Assembly: GCA_949752735.1 (NCBI GenBank)
Contig: OX457036.1
Coordinates: 4,223,624-4,287,623 of the forward strand
DNA length: 64,000 bases
Direction: 5' to 3'
Source of the DNA: Lumbricus terrestris
Lineage: Eukaryota > Annelida > Clitellata > Crassiclitellata > Lumbricidae
Part shown: piece after piece, positions 43,530-54,250 of the stretch
Position numbering within the stretch: the first letter of the stretch is position 1
How the letters are laid out: every line of letters starts with the position of its first letter
Notes under the pieces: generated by a model
Told to the model about the DNA's origin: nothing
What the model saw: the letters and a program-made list of their open reading frames with translations, nothing else
The model's database searches: none
Translations under genes and position numbers: made by a program

Positions 43530-43734
43530 TCTCGCATTTGCTATAGCGCCTCTTCAAGCTCCCCTCTACTCAGAGGTGCTCCAGACTGCAGTGTGGACAC
43601 TGCATCGGAGTTTCACGCCGAAGCGCATGAACAATTGCAAATGAAGGACTGCGGAGGCGGCATGAGGTGGATTCGAACCTGTAACCTTCCGGCTCCATGG
43701 CACCGAACTCACAACTACACCACAGCACCCCACA
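43530..43734 (-). mobile_element. tRNA-derived SINE, copy S6
   Basis: The complement shows B box GGTTCGAATCC and tail GAGGCGCTATAGC. The body has a deletion between the CTTCATTTGC and AATCC modules. Confidence 0.82.
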
Positions 43735-43876
43735 AATGATCATTGGTGTCGTCCTCCTCGTTTATACAGCCTGGGTCTGGCACTGGCATAAAGGGAAAAA
43801 AGTGGCGGAGTTAAAGTAAAGAGCATGAGCGTAGAAGATATTATTATACCTTGGCAGCGTCTCTGTGTATCAGTAA

Positions 43877-44009
43877 GCCCATCCTAGATTTCTGCCCAGA
43901 GCAACGGCCAATTTGTCATAGGCCGTGGTCAAATTTGGATCCATCCAAGTTTTTTCGAGGGCAACTGCCTCTGTTGTTGTAAGCCCCCGTCAAATCTATA
44001 TCCATCCAT
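43877..44009 (-). repeat. Two diverged r2 copies in tandem
   Basis: 43877-43946 keeps AACGGCC and TTGTCATAG with CCACGG/CCGTGG in the stem. 43947-44009 is more diverged (CAACTGCCTCTGTTGTTGT). Here, unlike elsewhere, r2 lies downstream of a GGTGT unit (44008-44022). Confidence 0.55.
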
Positions 44010-44022
44010 CGACACCTTTTAA
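44008..44022 (-). promoter_or_regulatory. GGTGT unit 30 running into r2
   Basis: Minus-strand TTAAAAGGTGTCGATGG, with CTAAATAG (complement of 44038-44045) 29 nt upstream. The GATGGATGG that starts the r2 block follows the motif directly. Confidence 0.5.
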
Positions 44023-44189
44023 TTTGTAACACACTGGCTATTTAGTGCTATCAATTACACCATTCAGGATTAAAAACAAAAGTAAAAATTATTGAAAATA
44101 TTACAGATTATTCAAACGATTGAACGCATGAAATTGAATGCCATTATTGGGGTGGAGTGGTCGCTAACCACTATTGCCATTTGCCACTA

Positions 44190-44330
44190 TAGTTGGCCAT
44201 AGTGGTTAGCGTGATGTACGGTCAATCGAAAGGTTGGGGATTCAAATCTTCACCAGGACAGAAATTTGTGCCGAGATTTCTACTCCACCTCGGGAGTCAT
44301 CCACTTCAGCTGTACTGAGTGCACTGACCG
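44190..44330 (+). mobile_element. Second type of tRNA-headed SINE (fragment)
   Basis: CATAGTGGTTAGCGTGATG (A-box-like) and GGTTGGGGATTCAAATC (B-box-like), followed by a body unlike the other nine SINEs. Only one copy in the window. Confidence 0.5.
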
Positions 44331-44934
44331 TATGCTGTACATACGCTGTGTGTGGGAAGAACAGTATAGCTAATCATGCGAGAGGATTGACCAACCAACT
44401 TGAGGCTGATCTCTTTTTTCTTAGCATCGGAGACTATGTACAAAGGCAATAATTATTTTATGTTCCACGCTTTAAATAAACGGAACAGGTCGAAGTTTTA
44501 ATTGCCAAGTTTTAAAATAACGCCATTGAATGTTCAAATGTGGAGAGAACTGAGCTCCCTGCTTAAACGTGATTATAATAGTTCTTATATATAGTCATTG
44601 GACTCTCCAATCTCTTTAGTAGGCTATTTTTAGATCGGTAGGATGGCTGAAATTTACCTCATAACTTTCTTCTTAGCCGTCAGAAACGATCTTTAGTTCA
44701 TGAAAAGGTTTAGCACTTAATGTTTCTTTTCCATTGAGTACATAACTGCAAAGCAAAGGACGGACTTGTGGTCTTAACGAGTTTCTATAGCTCTGAAGAT
44801 CGTCACGTTTAACAATTCCTCTGCTTGCATGTATACCATACGCTTTTATCCGAAGACCTCTCTAACACGACGTTGAATCCAAAAGTACATCATTTCCAAC
44901 TGCATACCTACCTCAGTTCATTTCTAAGCTGGCC
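44331..44934. other. Non-coding stretch, no gene seen
   Basis: No recognised feature. Confidence 0.35.
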
Positions 44935-45175
44935 AGGCTTAGTGTCAGTTTCATATTTGGTGGGTTTTAGGGGTGGAGCAGGCTTGTAAGGCTAAGTTTT
45001 AGTTTTTGTTTGGGTGGTTTTTTGGGTGGGGTTGGGCGGGGAGGGCCTAGTTTTAGTTTCATTTGTTTTTGGGGGTGGGTATTTTTCCCCGGTTGGACCC
45101 CTCCAGTTTTAGGACCCTCCCGTTTTATCCCCCCAATTTTAGTTTTACTTTTACTTTTAGTTTTAGAACCCAAGT
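44935..45175 (+). repeat. G/T-rich strand-asymmetric tract
   Basis: GGGTGGTTTTTTGGGTGGGG, GGGCGGGGAGGG and repeated TTTTAG units on the + strand, then a C-rich part (CCCTCCCG, CCCCCC). Could form G-quadruplex or slipped structures. Open frames on both strands are low-complexity. Confidence 0.55.
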
Positions 45176-45240
45176 GTAGGCTCTTCAGCCATAAGAAGTT
45201 AATTATTGTTGTAATTTATATAGAGTCGGTCGCATCCTTT

Positions 45241-45258
45241 AAAAAAGTGTATAAGAAG
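45241..45258 (+). promoter_or_regulatory. GGTGT unit 31 (variant lacking one G)
   Basis: AAAAAAGTGTATAAGAAG, with TTTATATAG at 45215-45223, 30 nt upstream. Shares TATATAG(A/G)GTCGGTC with unit 21. Confidence 0.48.
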
Positions 45259-45669
45259 ATCACTAGCTGCCCGTTTGTTTATTAAGATTTTCTCGCTGAC
45301 AGTGACAATGAGTTTGACTGTTGGAAATTCAGTTGAATTTTAGCTAATTAATGCGATAAATATGAGAAGTCTACAATAACGACAGGAAGAATTATAGAGA
45401 GAATTGTAAGTTACCTATGCAGTGCATGCTAAATTGTCCGGTACGCTGGCGCCATTTATGCTGGCCTAGCGGCAGACTCAGGTATAATAGCGTCCCTGGA
45501 TACGATTATTGTGCGGCGTTGCTAAGATGATTAATTTATGCGTAAGACGCTTTCGTGTCTGTTTATGTGTCTCTCTATCTGTCCTTCTCTGTAGGTCTAT
45601 GTATCTGTCGGTCACTCTGCCTTTCTTTTATATTTCATTTGTAAACAAAATGGATAAACTGACCGGTTT

Positions 45670-47199
45670 TTAACCCATTTTGGACCAAAACTTTATTAAG
45701 CAAAATTTTTAAGAACTGTGTTGATATTTTGGACCTAAAAAATTATGTTTGAACGTATGCATATTGTTTTTTGACAAATCTCAAATAACATATGCAAAAC
45801 GGCATATGTTCGTTTTACGAACATTGGGCTAATAGGCTACTGACAACATGCGCCATATCGAACAAGCATGAAATGCCATTGCAACACAATAAAGTGTTTA
45901 AAATGGATAACTGCAGAAAAAATCGTTTGAAATGCAATGTTTTAAGCTGCAAATAATGTACTCACATACATGTATCCGTACATATATACAATTATACATG
46001 CATACATTCATGATACATGCATACACACATATGTACGCACATCCGAACTTACGTACATACATACATGCATGAATACAAGCATACATGCATACTTACATAC
46101 ATACATCCATACATGCATTCATTCATACATACATTACGTACATACATGCATGCATACATGCACACATACATACCTAAATACACCCATACATACATATATG
46201 CATGCATGCATAAATACATACACAGTTACATACATACATACATCATCCATATATACATACATATTATACATACATACATATATGGGCCTACATGCATACA
46301 TGCATACATACATGCATACATACATACATACATACATACATACATACATACATGCATACATATATATACATACAATGCCATACATAGTACATACATACAT
46401 GCCTGCATGCATGCGTGCATAAATACAAGCATTCGTATACATACATACACACATTCATACATGCGTGCATACATACATACATAGATACACACATGCATAC
46501 ATGCATACGTACATACATATACACATGTATACATGCATACCATAATACGCAATTGTGAGTTGGTTTATATGTATACATTCACAGTTGCATACATACACAC
46601 ATACATTACATACATGCATACTACATACATACATACTTACATGCATACATACATGCATACATACATACATACATACATACATACATACATACATACATAC
46701 ATACATACATGCATACATACATACACAATTGTGAGTTGGTTGATACATGACTTGTAGCTAATACAGGCGTATGTAAATCAACGTTGACTAGACTTGACGC
46801 GTCAGTAGCCTATTGGACCAATGTTCGTAAAACGAACATGACCCAGATATGAATTTTTTACAACTCCATTTTTTACAGTAAAATTATGCAAATCACATGT
46901 GCTTTGTGCAAAATATGTGCACTTTTTAAATGCCCATCAACTTTTGCGATATCACACATCAGACCAAAATAACAACTTTGCAAACAAAGGACGGCGAACA
47001 TACGTAGTTTTGCAGTTTTTGGCATAAGTTAAGATCAATTCAAAACTTGAAAAACTATAATTTTTTGCATTCCATCCGACAAATCAGTCTTCCTACTGAC
47101 ATAAAAGCACCTGTACCGGAGATTATGTGATGGTGTCACCCAATGTGAGATCTTCAAAAAAGATGTTCGTAAAACGAACGATGGTCCAAAATGGGTTAA
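45670..47199. mobile_element. piggyBac-like element, family F
   Basis: TTAA at 45670-45673 and 47196-47199. Perfect 14-bp inverted ends CCCATTTTGGACCA. The palindrome ATGTTCG(TTTT/TAAA)ACGAACAT occurs at 45806-45824, 46821-46839 and 47163-47180. The core is a CATA microsatellite. No transposase frame. Confidence 0.85.
45962..46745. repeat. (CATA)n microsatellite
   Basis: About 780 bp of ACAT/TACA tetranucleotide with frequent G and C variants, inside family F. ACAATTGTGAGTTGGTT recurs at about 46549 and 46726. All six frames look open here; none is a gene. Confidence 0.92.
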
Positions 47200-47515
47200 T
47201 GCAAGTCTCTCAGCGCATCCACTACAATATTGTATCTTTTACGCTCAACACCTTACGAACCTCTCGACTGTTTTACATTCGCCAAGTATTCACCATCCAT
47301 CCAAGCGCCGCTCGAATCTACTATAGCTCATTATCATATCTTATCCTACCTCGGCCTCCTTCCCACGCTCTCGGAGACTCGGACTGCTACAGCCCAGCAT
47401 CGTGCCTTTGCTTATGTTGGCCTTTTGCTGTGGAATGGCTTCTCTACTATAATTCGTATACATATCTTATCTGGAAGCACTGTTGTTACAATATTTAGCG
47501 GAAGAGTTAAACTCT
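47200..47515 (+). mobile_element. LINE ORF2 C-terminal fragment (L6)
   Basis: SQRIHYNIVSFTLNTL, then in another frame SETRTATAQHRAFAYVGLLL and WNGFSTIIRIHILSG. Begins at the right TTAA of family F and has frameshifts. Confidence 0.68.
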
Positions 47516-48132
47516 AATTAATGACTGTCACTCTTTATTTAATAAGTAAACACCATTTTAAATTATTACACTCTTCTTATAATTAAAGATGCAAGAGCTG
47601 TTCAGCATTGTGAGCCCAGGAATAAGTTGACTACAGTCAAAATGCCATTTAAATTAACGATCAATTTAAAAATTCGTTCCCCGGTTTTAAAGTAAAATAA
47701 TAATAATCTGATATCGTAATTATATTAGATAATTATATATAACTATATATATAATTATATATAATTATATATATATAATTATATATACAATTATATATGT
47801 AGACTGGCATGTGCTTTTTATGCCATTCGTCTGTCACTTCAAATATATTCACTGATTACTATTTCTATATTTATAATTGTTTCGTCTTCTTTCTTATTAC
47901 CGCTAGTCTTACTCATCTGCTGTAGTTTTCTTTGGTACCCATTTTCTGTTCACCTGCTATACATGTATACTGTATACCTGCTATCAATATGTTATATCCA
48001 TGCTATCCATCGCGTAATCTTATGCTATTCACCTTTTTCGTTACTATTCGTCCACCACTTACGCGCTATCCATCCTCCATTTGCTTGCTATTCAGCTTGT
48101 ATTTCAATGCTATCCATAGGAGGAGACTTGGT
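47516..48132. other. Non-coding stretch with AT palindromes
   Basis: ATATAATTATATAT-type palindromic repeats at about 47722-47800. No gene seen. Confidence 0.4.
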
Positions 48133-48235
48133 CCTGGCTCTGGGGATGGGGTAACGAACGAGCGGCCAAAGAACGGTCGCCGAGGCACGAAACTCCGAGC
48201 AGGGGAGGGGTTTGGGGAGGGGATGTGCCACCTCC
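48133..48235 (+). repeat. G-rich repeat shared with 42405-42505
   Basis: Diverged partner of the 42.4-kb copy. AAGACTGTAATTTTAATTAAG-type repeats follow to about 48360. Confidence 0.5.
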
Positions 48236-48633
48236 CCAAGATGGAAACTTTTTTATTTCCGCTCTGCAATGGTAGCATTTAATTAAGACTGTAATTTTAA
48301 TTAAGCTGCTCATAATTTAGAGTCTTAAGACTGTCATCTCAATAAAACTGCCCATAATTTCACTGCTGGAAGATATGGTTTAAGAGTTCAACAAATGTCA
48401 CCTCCCAATTGTTTTTAATTCTACATTGTTGTCTAAATAGTATCGAATCTGGATCCATCCAACAAATCAACTGCGATGATTTGAAGATCTATGTAGGAGA
48501 CGTTTTTAGATGATTACGACGACCGTATTAGAATGCAACTCACCACACCCGAATAAAAGAACAACGCGACATTATTTATTCATCATTCTACATCAAAATC
48601 GTGGTAAGTGAAATGGGATTAGTATTGTTTGTG
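48236..48633. other. Non-coding stretch, no gene seen
   Basis: A trace of the r2 end (AATCTGGATCCATCC) occurs at about 48445-48460. Confidence 0.35.
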
Positions 48634-48742
48634 TATTTGCAGTTTAACGTCACTGTGTGGTAAAAAAATCATTAGCGACGCTCTCCTCCTTTATCCAGGT
48701 TTGGGACTGGCACTGGCTGAGTGCAATCTGTGGTGGAGTTGG
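48634..48742 (+). repeat. r1 block, copy c
   Basis: TTGCAGTTTAACGTCACTG, GGTAAAAAAATCATTAGCG, TTTATCCAGGTTTGGGACT, GGCACTGGCTGAGTGC, GGAGTTGG. Followed 57 nt later by unit 32. Confidence 0.8.
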
Positions 48743-48798
48743 ATTAGAATTGCGTTTGGAATAAAAATGTGGTTTAAGTGCATTAAGGTACCAAGCTG

Positions 48799-48815
48799 TT
48801 TAGCGGTGTCTAAGC
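48799..48815 (+). promoter_or_regulatory. GGTGT unit 32 with r1 upstream
   Basis: TTTAGCGGTGTCTAAGC. No good TATA at -30 (AATAAAAATG is at about -45). CAGTTTAACGACAGTG, the first bases of an r1-like block, follows 25 nt later. Confidence 0.55.
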
Positions 48816-49127
48816 AATGGTAGTAGTTTCAGTTTAACGACAGTGTTCAACAACAAGCTCTGCAGCAATCTCTTTGATATAGACTTGGAGAGTTAAGACT
48901 AAAACAAGATTAGTAGTTGTCAGTGTTTAGCAGCATACTGTTACCACCGTGGAAATTAACGACTATAATTTAACTCACATACAATTCTTTACTCACAAAC
49001 AATTCTTTGTTGTTTCCCATTCGTACACACTCAAACAGCCATCAGTTAGAATAGGGATATAGATTACGGTTCTGATTGTTTGAAAGTAATGGCGAACATG
49101 CACATGTAGCGATAAAATTAAACGTTT
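48816..49127. other. Non-coding stretch between two units
   Basis: r1-like start then unrelated A+T-rich sequence. The two units are 331 bp apart, the shortest same-strand spacing among typical units. Confidence 0.35.
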
Positions 49128-49143
49128 CGAAGGTGTCTAAGTG
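49128..49143 (+). promoter_or_regulatory. GGTGT unit 33
   Basis: CGAAGGTGTCTAAGTGG is an exact core match. TATA weak (GATAAAATT at about -20). Confidence 0.52.
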
Positions 49144-49299
49144 GTATGCAAGTTTTCTTAGTTTTTAAACGATATTTTGTATTAAACGTCAGTTTATTGC
49201 TGCAGACTCATTACTGAGGTTCATTCGCAACATTCCTCAGAAGATATTCGTCTGGAAAAGTGTCGGTTAACTGCTATGATGTGTCGTTGCTACGTGTGC

Positions 49300-49600
49300 A
49301 AGTACATGCATGCCTGTGTTAAGTGTTCGGACTGGTCGGTCCCTACGCTCGGCTGATAAGGAAGTACTCTTTGTCCCGTTTGCTCGTACCTCCACCATGC
49401 AAAGTCGTGCTTTTTCTGTGGTTGGCCCAGTGGTATGGAATGCCCTCCCACTTGAGCTGCGCCTGTTCCCTAGATCACTATCTGACACATTCTATAAGTA
49501 CTTAAAAACTGTTCTGTTTGTCCGTACTGGAGTCGGGAGCGCCTCTGAGTAGTTTCCTTGAAGAGGCGCTACATAAATACTCGAATGAATGAATACATGA
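49300..49600 (+). mobile_element. LINE 3' fragment (L3)
   Basis: Open frame 49310-49552 with RSLRSADKEVLFVPFART, RAFSVVGPVVWNALPLELR and YKYLKTVLFVRTGVGSASE. The tail is GGGAGCGCCTCTGAGTAG, TTGAAGAGGCGCTACATAAA and (GAAT)n. This 3' module is the one copied by the SINEs. Confidence 0.85.
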
Positions 49601-49602
49601 AT

Positions 49603-50990
49603 CGTGACCTTCACTGGCTCCCGATCTTTGCCCGAATCAGACACAAGGTCTTGCTCCTAGTTATCAAGTCCCTGCAGGGCTTAGCGCCTAAATACCTGTG
49701 CGACTTAACCCTCAGGCTACCAAGCTTTTTTTGTAACACTGACTACCAGGGGGGGGGGGTGGTTACCACCACCCCTGGATTTTGGGTTTGGTTTGAGATA
49801 TCATAACTTGTAATACACCATTCGATTCAGCATTCATTTCTGCACAAAATGGTATATTTAGGTTCAGAAAATATGAATGCCCCTCGAAATTATGAATTTT
49901 TTACCATGGGTACCCGTCGATTCCACAAATTGTATACTTACGCATAAGGAATATATTAGATTCTGTGTGTTTTATACATGATTTATATATAAAAAGTAGT
50001 TTACATATAATAAAGTCCAATATTCAACTATAAAAACTAGTAATAAGTCTGTTTTATGTTCAATCAAAACAAAAAAACATGTTTTAGCCGCTGAAAAACG
50101 TTTACGCAGACATATCGGCTTGCGTTGTAAAAAACCCCAACATTTTCACACATTTTAATTTATTTTGAGCACTTCCGGTCATCAAAAAACAAATTATTTA
50201 GTATCAGAAAATAGCCCTAAATGCCCTCTACAGAATGGCATAATTTATTTCTATTAAAAAATAAATTATGGATAAGTTATAATAGCAAAAACATGACAAT
50301 TTTATGAAAATAAAACACCTTTATATATATTTTAATTTATTTTGAGCACTTCCGGTTGTCAAAAGACAACTCAGTGAGCATGGAAATGTAGCCCCACATT
50401 CCCTCTATAGAATGGTATAATTTGTGTCTCTTAATATTAAAGGGCGGAAAAGTTACAGACGATATTCTAGGGGGGTGGTATCCACCCCCCCCTGGTACCT
50501 TGGGTATATCGGGTGTAACTTTTGAACGGTAGGGGGCATCATCAAACATTTTAGCTCAAAATGTGTCCCAATGAATCCTCTACAGCTACCAATTTTTTCA
50601 AAATTTTATTCCAGACGGAACGCGTCTGATTTGCGAAAAACCTAGGGGGGGGTGGCAACCACCCCCCCTTTGGTAGCCCGAGGGTTAATGTGTAAGCCTC
50701 TTTCTGCAAGATCTTGACGCGCTTTTGTTTTGCTGACCGCTTTGGTCTATTTGTACCTAGATTACGAGCCTCATTAACCCAGCATCGGGCTTTTGCTATT
50801 GTAGGTCCTATAATTTGGAACCACCATCCTCCTGAAATTCGTGGCAGGATTCTTATAGGAAATTCACCTCCAATTTTCGCTGCTTGAAGACATTTATCAT
50901 CTCATGGGCCTGTCACGTTGAGAGCGCTTCTGAATAGCTCTGCTGTGAGAAGCGCTTTACAAGTACTTGGTTAAATTAGATTAGATTAGA
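49603..50990 (+). mobile_element. LINE 3' fragment (L4) interrupted by family A copy A5
   Basis: DLHWLPIFARIRHKVLLLVI and SLQGLAPKYLCDL run up to the TTAA at 49705. After A5 the frame continues as MCKPLSARS. A later frame gives HRAFAIVGPIIWNHHPPEIR. The 3' tail is GAGAGCGCTTCTGAATAGC, GAGAAGCGCTTTACAAG and a (TTAGA)n run. Confidence 0.82.
49705..50688. mobile_element. piggyBac-like element, family A copy A5
   Basis: TTAA at 49705-49708 and 50685-50688. Excision leaves TGCGACTTAATGTGTAAG, which keeps the LINE frame (C-D-L-M-C-K). Same orientation as A1 and A4. Confidence 0.92.
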
Positions 50991-51109
50991 TTAGGTATCT
51001 AAAGCACCGAAAATCAGCCGATGTCATATCAAACTCAAACCGTAATCAGGTCATATCCAGCAGATAATAATTACTAGCCAGATATGGAGACCAATTTACA
51101 AGACTCTGT

Positions 51110-51495
51110 TAAACATGGGTTTAAACATAGCTGCATTGGTATGGCGATGTTGTCAGGGCCTCGCCCCAATTTACCTCAGAGAGCTATGCAGCTTTACATT
51201 GGGTATCCAAGGACGTCGTCAGCTACGCTCTGTTGATAAAGGAGTCCTCTTAGTTCCTTTTGCTCGAAGTACTACTATGAAGAATCGAGCCTTTTCTGTG
51301 GTTGGACCAGTGGTCTGGAATGGCCTTCCTTTTGTGCTACGCCTACACCCTGGGACTCTACCAGTATCCTTCCTTACTAAACTTAAAACTATTCTTTTTG
51401 GGCGCGCTGGAGTCGGGAGCGCCTCCGAGAAGTTTTTTCTTGAAGAGGCACTAGTATATAAATGTCCGAATGAATGAATGAATGAATGAATGGTA
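51110..51495 (+). mobile_element. LINE 3' fragment (L5)
   Basis: Frame 51115-51477: RCCQGLAPIYLRELC, RQLRSVDKGVLLVPFAR, RAFSVVGPVVWNGLPFVLR, LTKLKTILFGRAGVGSASE. The tail GGGAGCGCCTCCGAGAAG, TTGAAGAGGCACTAG and (GAAT)n. Same subfamily as L3. Confidence 0.85.
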
Positions 51496-51559
51496 CCCTC
51501 TGGACGATTTCTGGGCATCAATAGCCACAATTTTGGTTTTTTTTAGGGGCCCGTCACTT

Positions 51560-51738
51560 CATGATCCTTCGACTAGAAAATAGTTTCATACATGTACATG
51601 TCATCACTTTTGTTCGGGCGGTAATTTTGTGACATTTTCTGAAGATTTCGTTCGGACGACTAAAAAAGGTCATCAGTTTTTATCGGACGGGAAAACTGAA
51701 GAAACACCCCCGAAATAAAATCCTGGCTACGGCCTTGT
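51560..51738. mobile_element. Partial hAT MITE
   Basis: CGGACGACTAAAAAAGGTCA and AAATCCTGGCTACGGCCTTG resemble the interior and an end of the CAG-ended MITEs at 33.8 and 61.3 kb. No left end or duplication found. Confidence 0.4.
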
Positions 51739-53378
51739 CTTTTTACTACAGCAGAGTCGGGTAGGACAGCGTCATTGTTTGCCCGTACAATAAAATCATA
51801 ATTATTGCTTCAGTAAACAACGTTTTATGGGTGTTTTTGGAGTGCACATATTGCACGCTTTGTAGTCAGAAACTTTACCCTAGAGAAAATAGATTTCAGG
51901 CCACGTTATTATGTAAGAATCAGCTTGAAACAGTTTGACATAAATTTTCTGCATTGAGATGTGGAACAGTAACATTGCAAGTTTTACATATTATTTTTAT
52001 TGTTTCACTTACGTTTTCTAATGGGGAAAACGAAGCCGTGAAGTTCCTAATTTTATTGACAGTGCTAATGACGACGGAAACTGCAAGATGTCGCCAAACA
52101 CGGATTTACTACTAATACTCATGATGGTCTGTTCACTGTTCATATTGATAAATTTCCGTCTATTTACTTACTTTCTGCTCTTCATGCATACATTGCACAG
52201 ACCTACAGCCAGCGTTTGCATTGAAACTCTAAACAACCGTTGACTGGTGACAGAAATAGTTAATTAGACTCTGTTTAATTCCTGATCAATTAGTTATTCT
52301 CAACTGATTTTGACTAATTAGATTGGTTAGAGGAAGTCGTTAACATCTTGAGATAACTAACACGGGCGCAGAGTCTTTTGAGGTGTCAATGAACTCAAGT
52401 CTGACTTTGCAGATGAGCTGTGAGTTGCATCCGACGTAAGTGGACATTCATTGTCATCTACTGTAACAACATTTTGCTGTACAATAGACTGATGACGACA
52501 CACGCGAGGCAAGGCTTTGCTAACCTGAGGGGACAAATACAGCAGAAAATAAGTTTATAACATCTGTTGACTAATTAAAAGCGACATGAATGCGTCACCT
52601 TCATGGTAAGTTGCAGTAGTAGTGGCTGCAGTTTAAGCTCACTGTGTGAGAACATAGATATCTATGAATATATGAACGTATAAATGGATGATTTAATGAA
52701 TGAACGAGAGACAGAAAGAAAGCGTGAATGAATGAACGAATGAACAAACGAACGAATGATTGAATGAGCGAATGAATGAATGAACGAATGATCGAATGAA
52801 TGAATGAATGAATGAATGAATGAATGAATGAATGAATTTTTCATAGCCCATGATTGAATGTGACCCTATACGATTGCCTCATTTTCTGTGATCCATATTG
52901 TCATAGTATGCACATGTATGTTTCTTTCTCATTCGTTTCTGGTTTCCTTTCGGTTGGTTTGCACTATATATTAAACTCTTGTTCCAAATCGATTCAAATT
53001 ATTGGAATGCGCAGCTAATCAATCAAAAATAACAATTTATTTCAAACAAAGCATTCAAAAAAGAATTCAAATTCGATTCGTGCTGCAGCTTGTAACATCT
53101 GTTGATGTGTGTTTCGATTATTTGACTATCTAATCGATTACTTAATCAATTACAATTTATTTGAACAATTTCCAATGTATGTGTAAAATTGACCATTGAC
53201 GAAAATAATTATTAGAACCTCGATATCATCAGCTTACCACGTCAGGGCTCACTTTGTAATAGTTTTCAGCTCTCAATATTGAGGTTTTTAAGCGAGCAGT
53301 GAGAGCTGGTTTCCTACATAACGTAAAATAATATGTGAGCTGGGTGAACCAAAATTTGACGGGTTAACCAAAAATGAC
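51739..53378. other. Non-coding stretch with (GAAT)n
   Basis: GAAT/GAAC runs at about 52695-52835. TGCAGTTTAAGCTCACTGTG at 52628-52647 is the start of an r1-like block with nothing following. GAGGTGTCAATG at 52380 is a weak motif hit without TATA. No gene seen. Confidence 0.45.
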
Positions 53379-53439
53379 GTGAACACCGCGGAGTGGTGGG
53401 GGTGGATGATTAGCTTCGGCTTCTGCTCTTCACGTGTTC

Positions 53440-53805
53440 GAAAACCGATGGCGTCCCAATTAGCTCGGCTATTGTTCTTGGATGCTCAAGCTTACTACAG
53501 AGCAAGTCTATCGGCGTGCCGAAGCTTCACCGGAGCTCTTGAGTTCCATCAAGGCTCGTAAACTCTACTATTTCGGTCATGTCATCAGGCTCCCTCAGGA
53601 TTGCGTGGAAAAAGCCATCATGCTGGGTCACGTGGAGGGATATCGACGCAAGGGCAGACCGCGTATTAGCTGGATTGACAATGTTCTCTCTTGGTCTCAC
53701 CTGTCCGGATCCCATCTCCTCGCCGCTGCACGCGATAGACAGCAGTGGAGAGCTATAATAGTCCATGCATGTGGCCAACCGTCGCGCAGCGACGTCGGTG
53801 ATTGA
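53440..53805 (+). pseudogene. LINE C-terminal fragment (GRPR-W type)
   Basis: Frame 53482-53805 contains SSIKARKLYYFGHVIRLPQD, KAIMLGHVEGYRRKGRPRI, SWIDNVLSW and AARDRQQWRAIIV. This ARKL..GHV...GRPR..W..D...DR..WR pattern is the C-terminal end of one group of invertebrate LINEs, different from the LHWLP group. 5' truncated. Confidence 0.72.
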
Positions 53806-53817
53806 CATGACATGACC

Positions 53818-53885
53818 AGTCTAAAGCCTGGATAAGAGAGGATGGCGATGCAACAAACGGTCTTTGTTTTCATTCAGTGGGGCGA
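53818..53885 (-). repeat. Partial r1 block
   Basis: Minus-strand AACAAAGACCGTTTG, CGCCATCCTCTCTTATCCAG and GCTTTAGAC. Cut off on its downstream side by the LINE fragment, so no unit follows. Confidence 0.6.
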
Positions 53886-54250
53886 ATAGTTGAGAACGCA
53901 GTAATTGGATTTGTCAGGCATTTTTGTTCACCTGCAAATTCGGGGGTGTGGGGTTGGGTCGGTGGTGGGTAGGGTCGGGTGATTCTATTGTTTCTTTGTC
54001 TAGCTGTAAGGTTTCAGGTGAATAACATCGAGGCTGTGTCGCAGGTCTGAACCTAGTGATTTTTGTTTTGCCCCACCCAGCCCCTTGGTGAGGGGATGCG
54101 CCCGCCCATTCACTTGGCGGTGCTGGTGGCAAGGTTTCATGTCAATTGCAGCACAACAGTTTCTATGGACGTGCATTCTGCACAAACATTCACACCCACA
54201 TGCATGTACATGCATACATTCTATTATTAATTTATAGTTTATACATGTAG
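53886..54250. other. Non-coding stretch, no gene seen
   Basis: G-rich tract at about 53940-53985. No recognised feature. Confidence 0.35.

Noticed and set aside
45970..46757. Long open frames on both strands in the CATA array
   Set aside because: Tetranucleotide repeat with no stops in any frame; no protein signal.
9517..50688. TAAAGGTGTTTTATT inside family A elements as further GGTGT units
   Set aside because: Present identically in all five copies as part of the element, and the TAA after the core is missing, so they were not counted.
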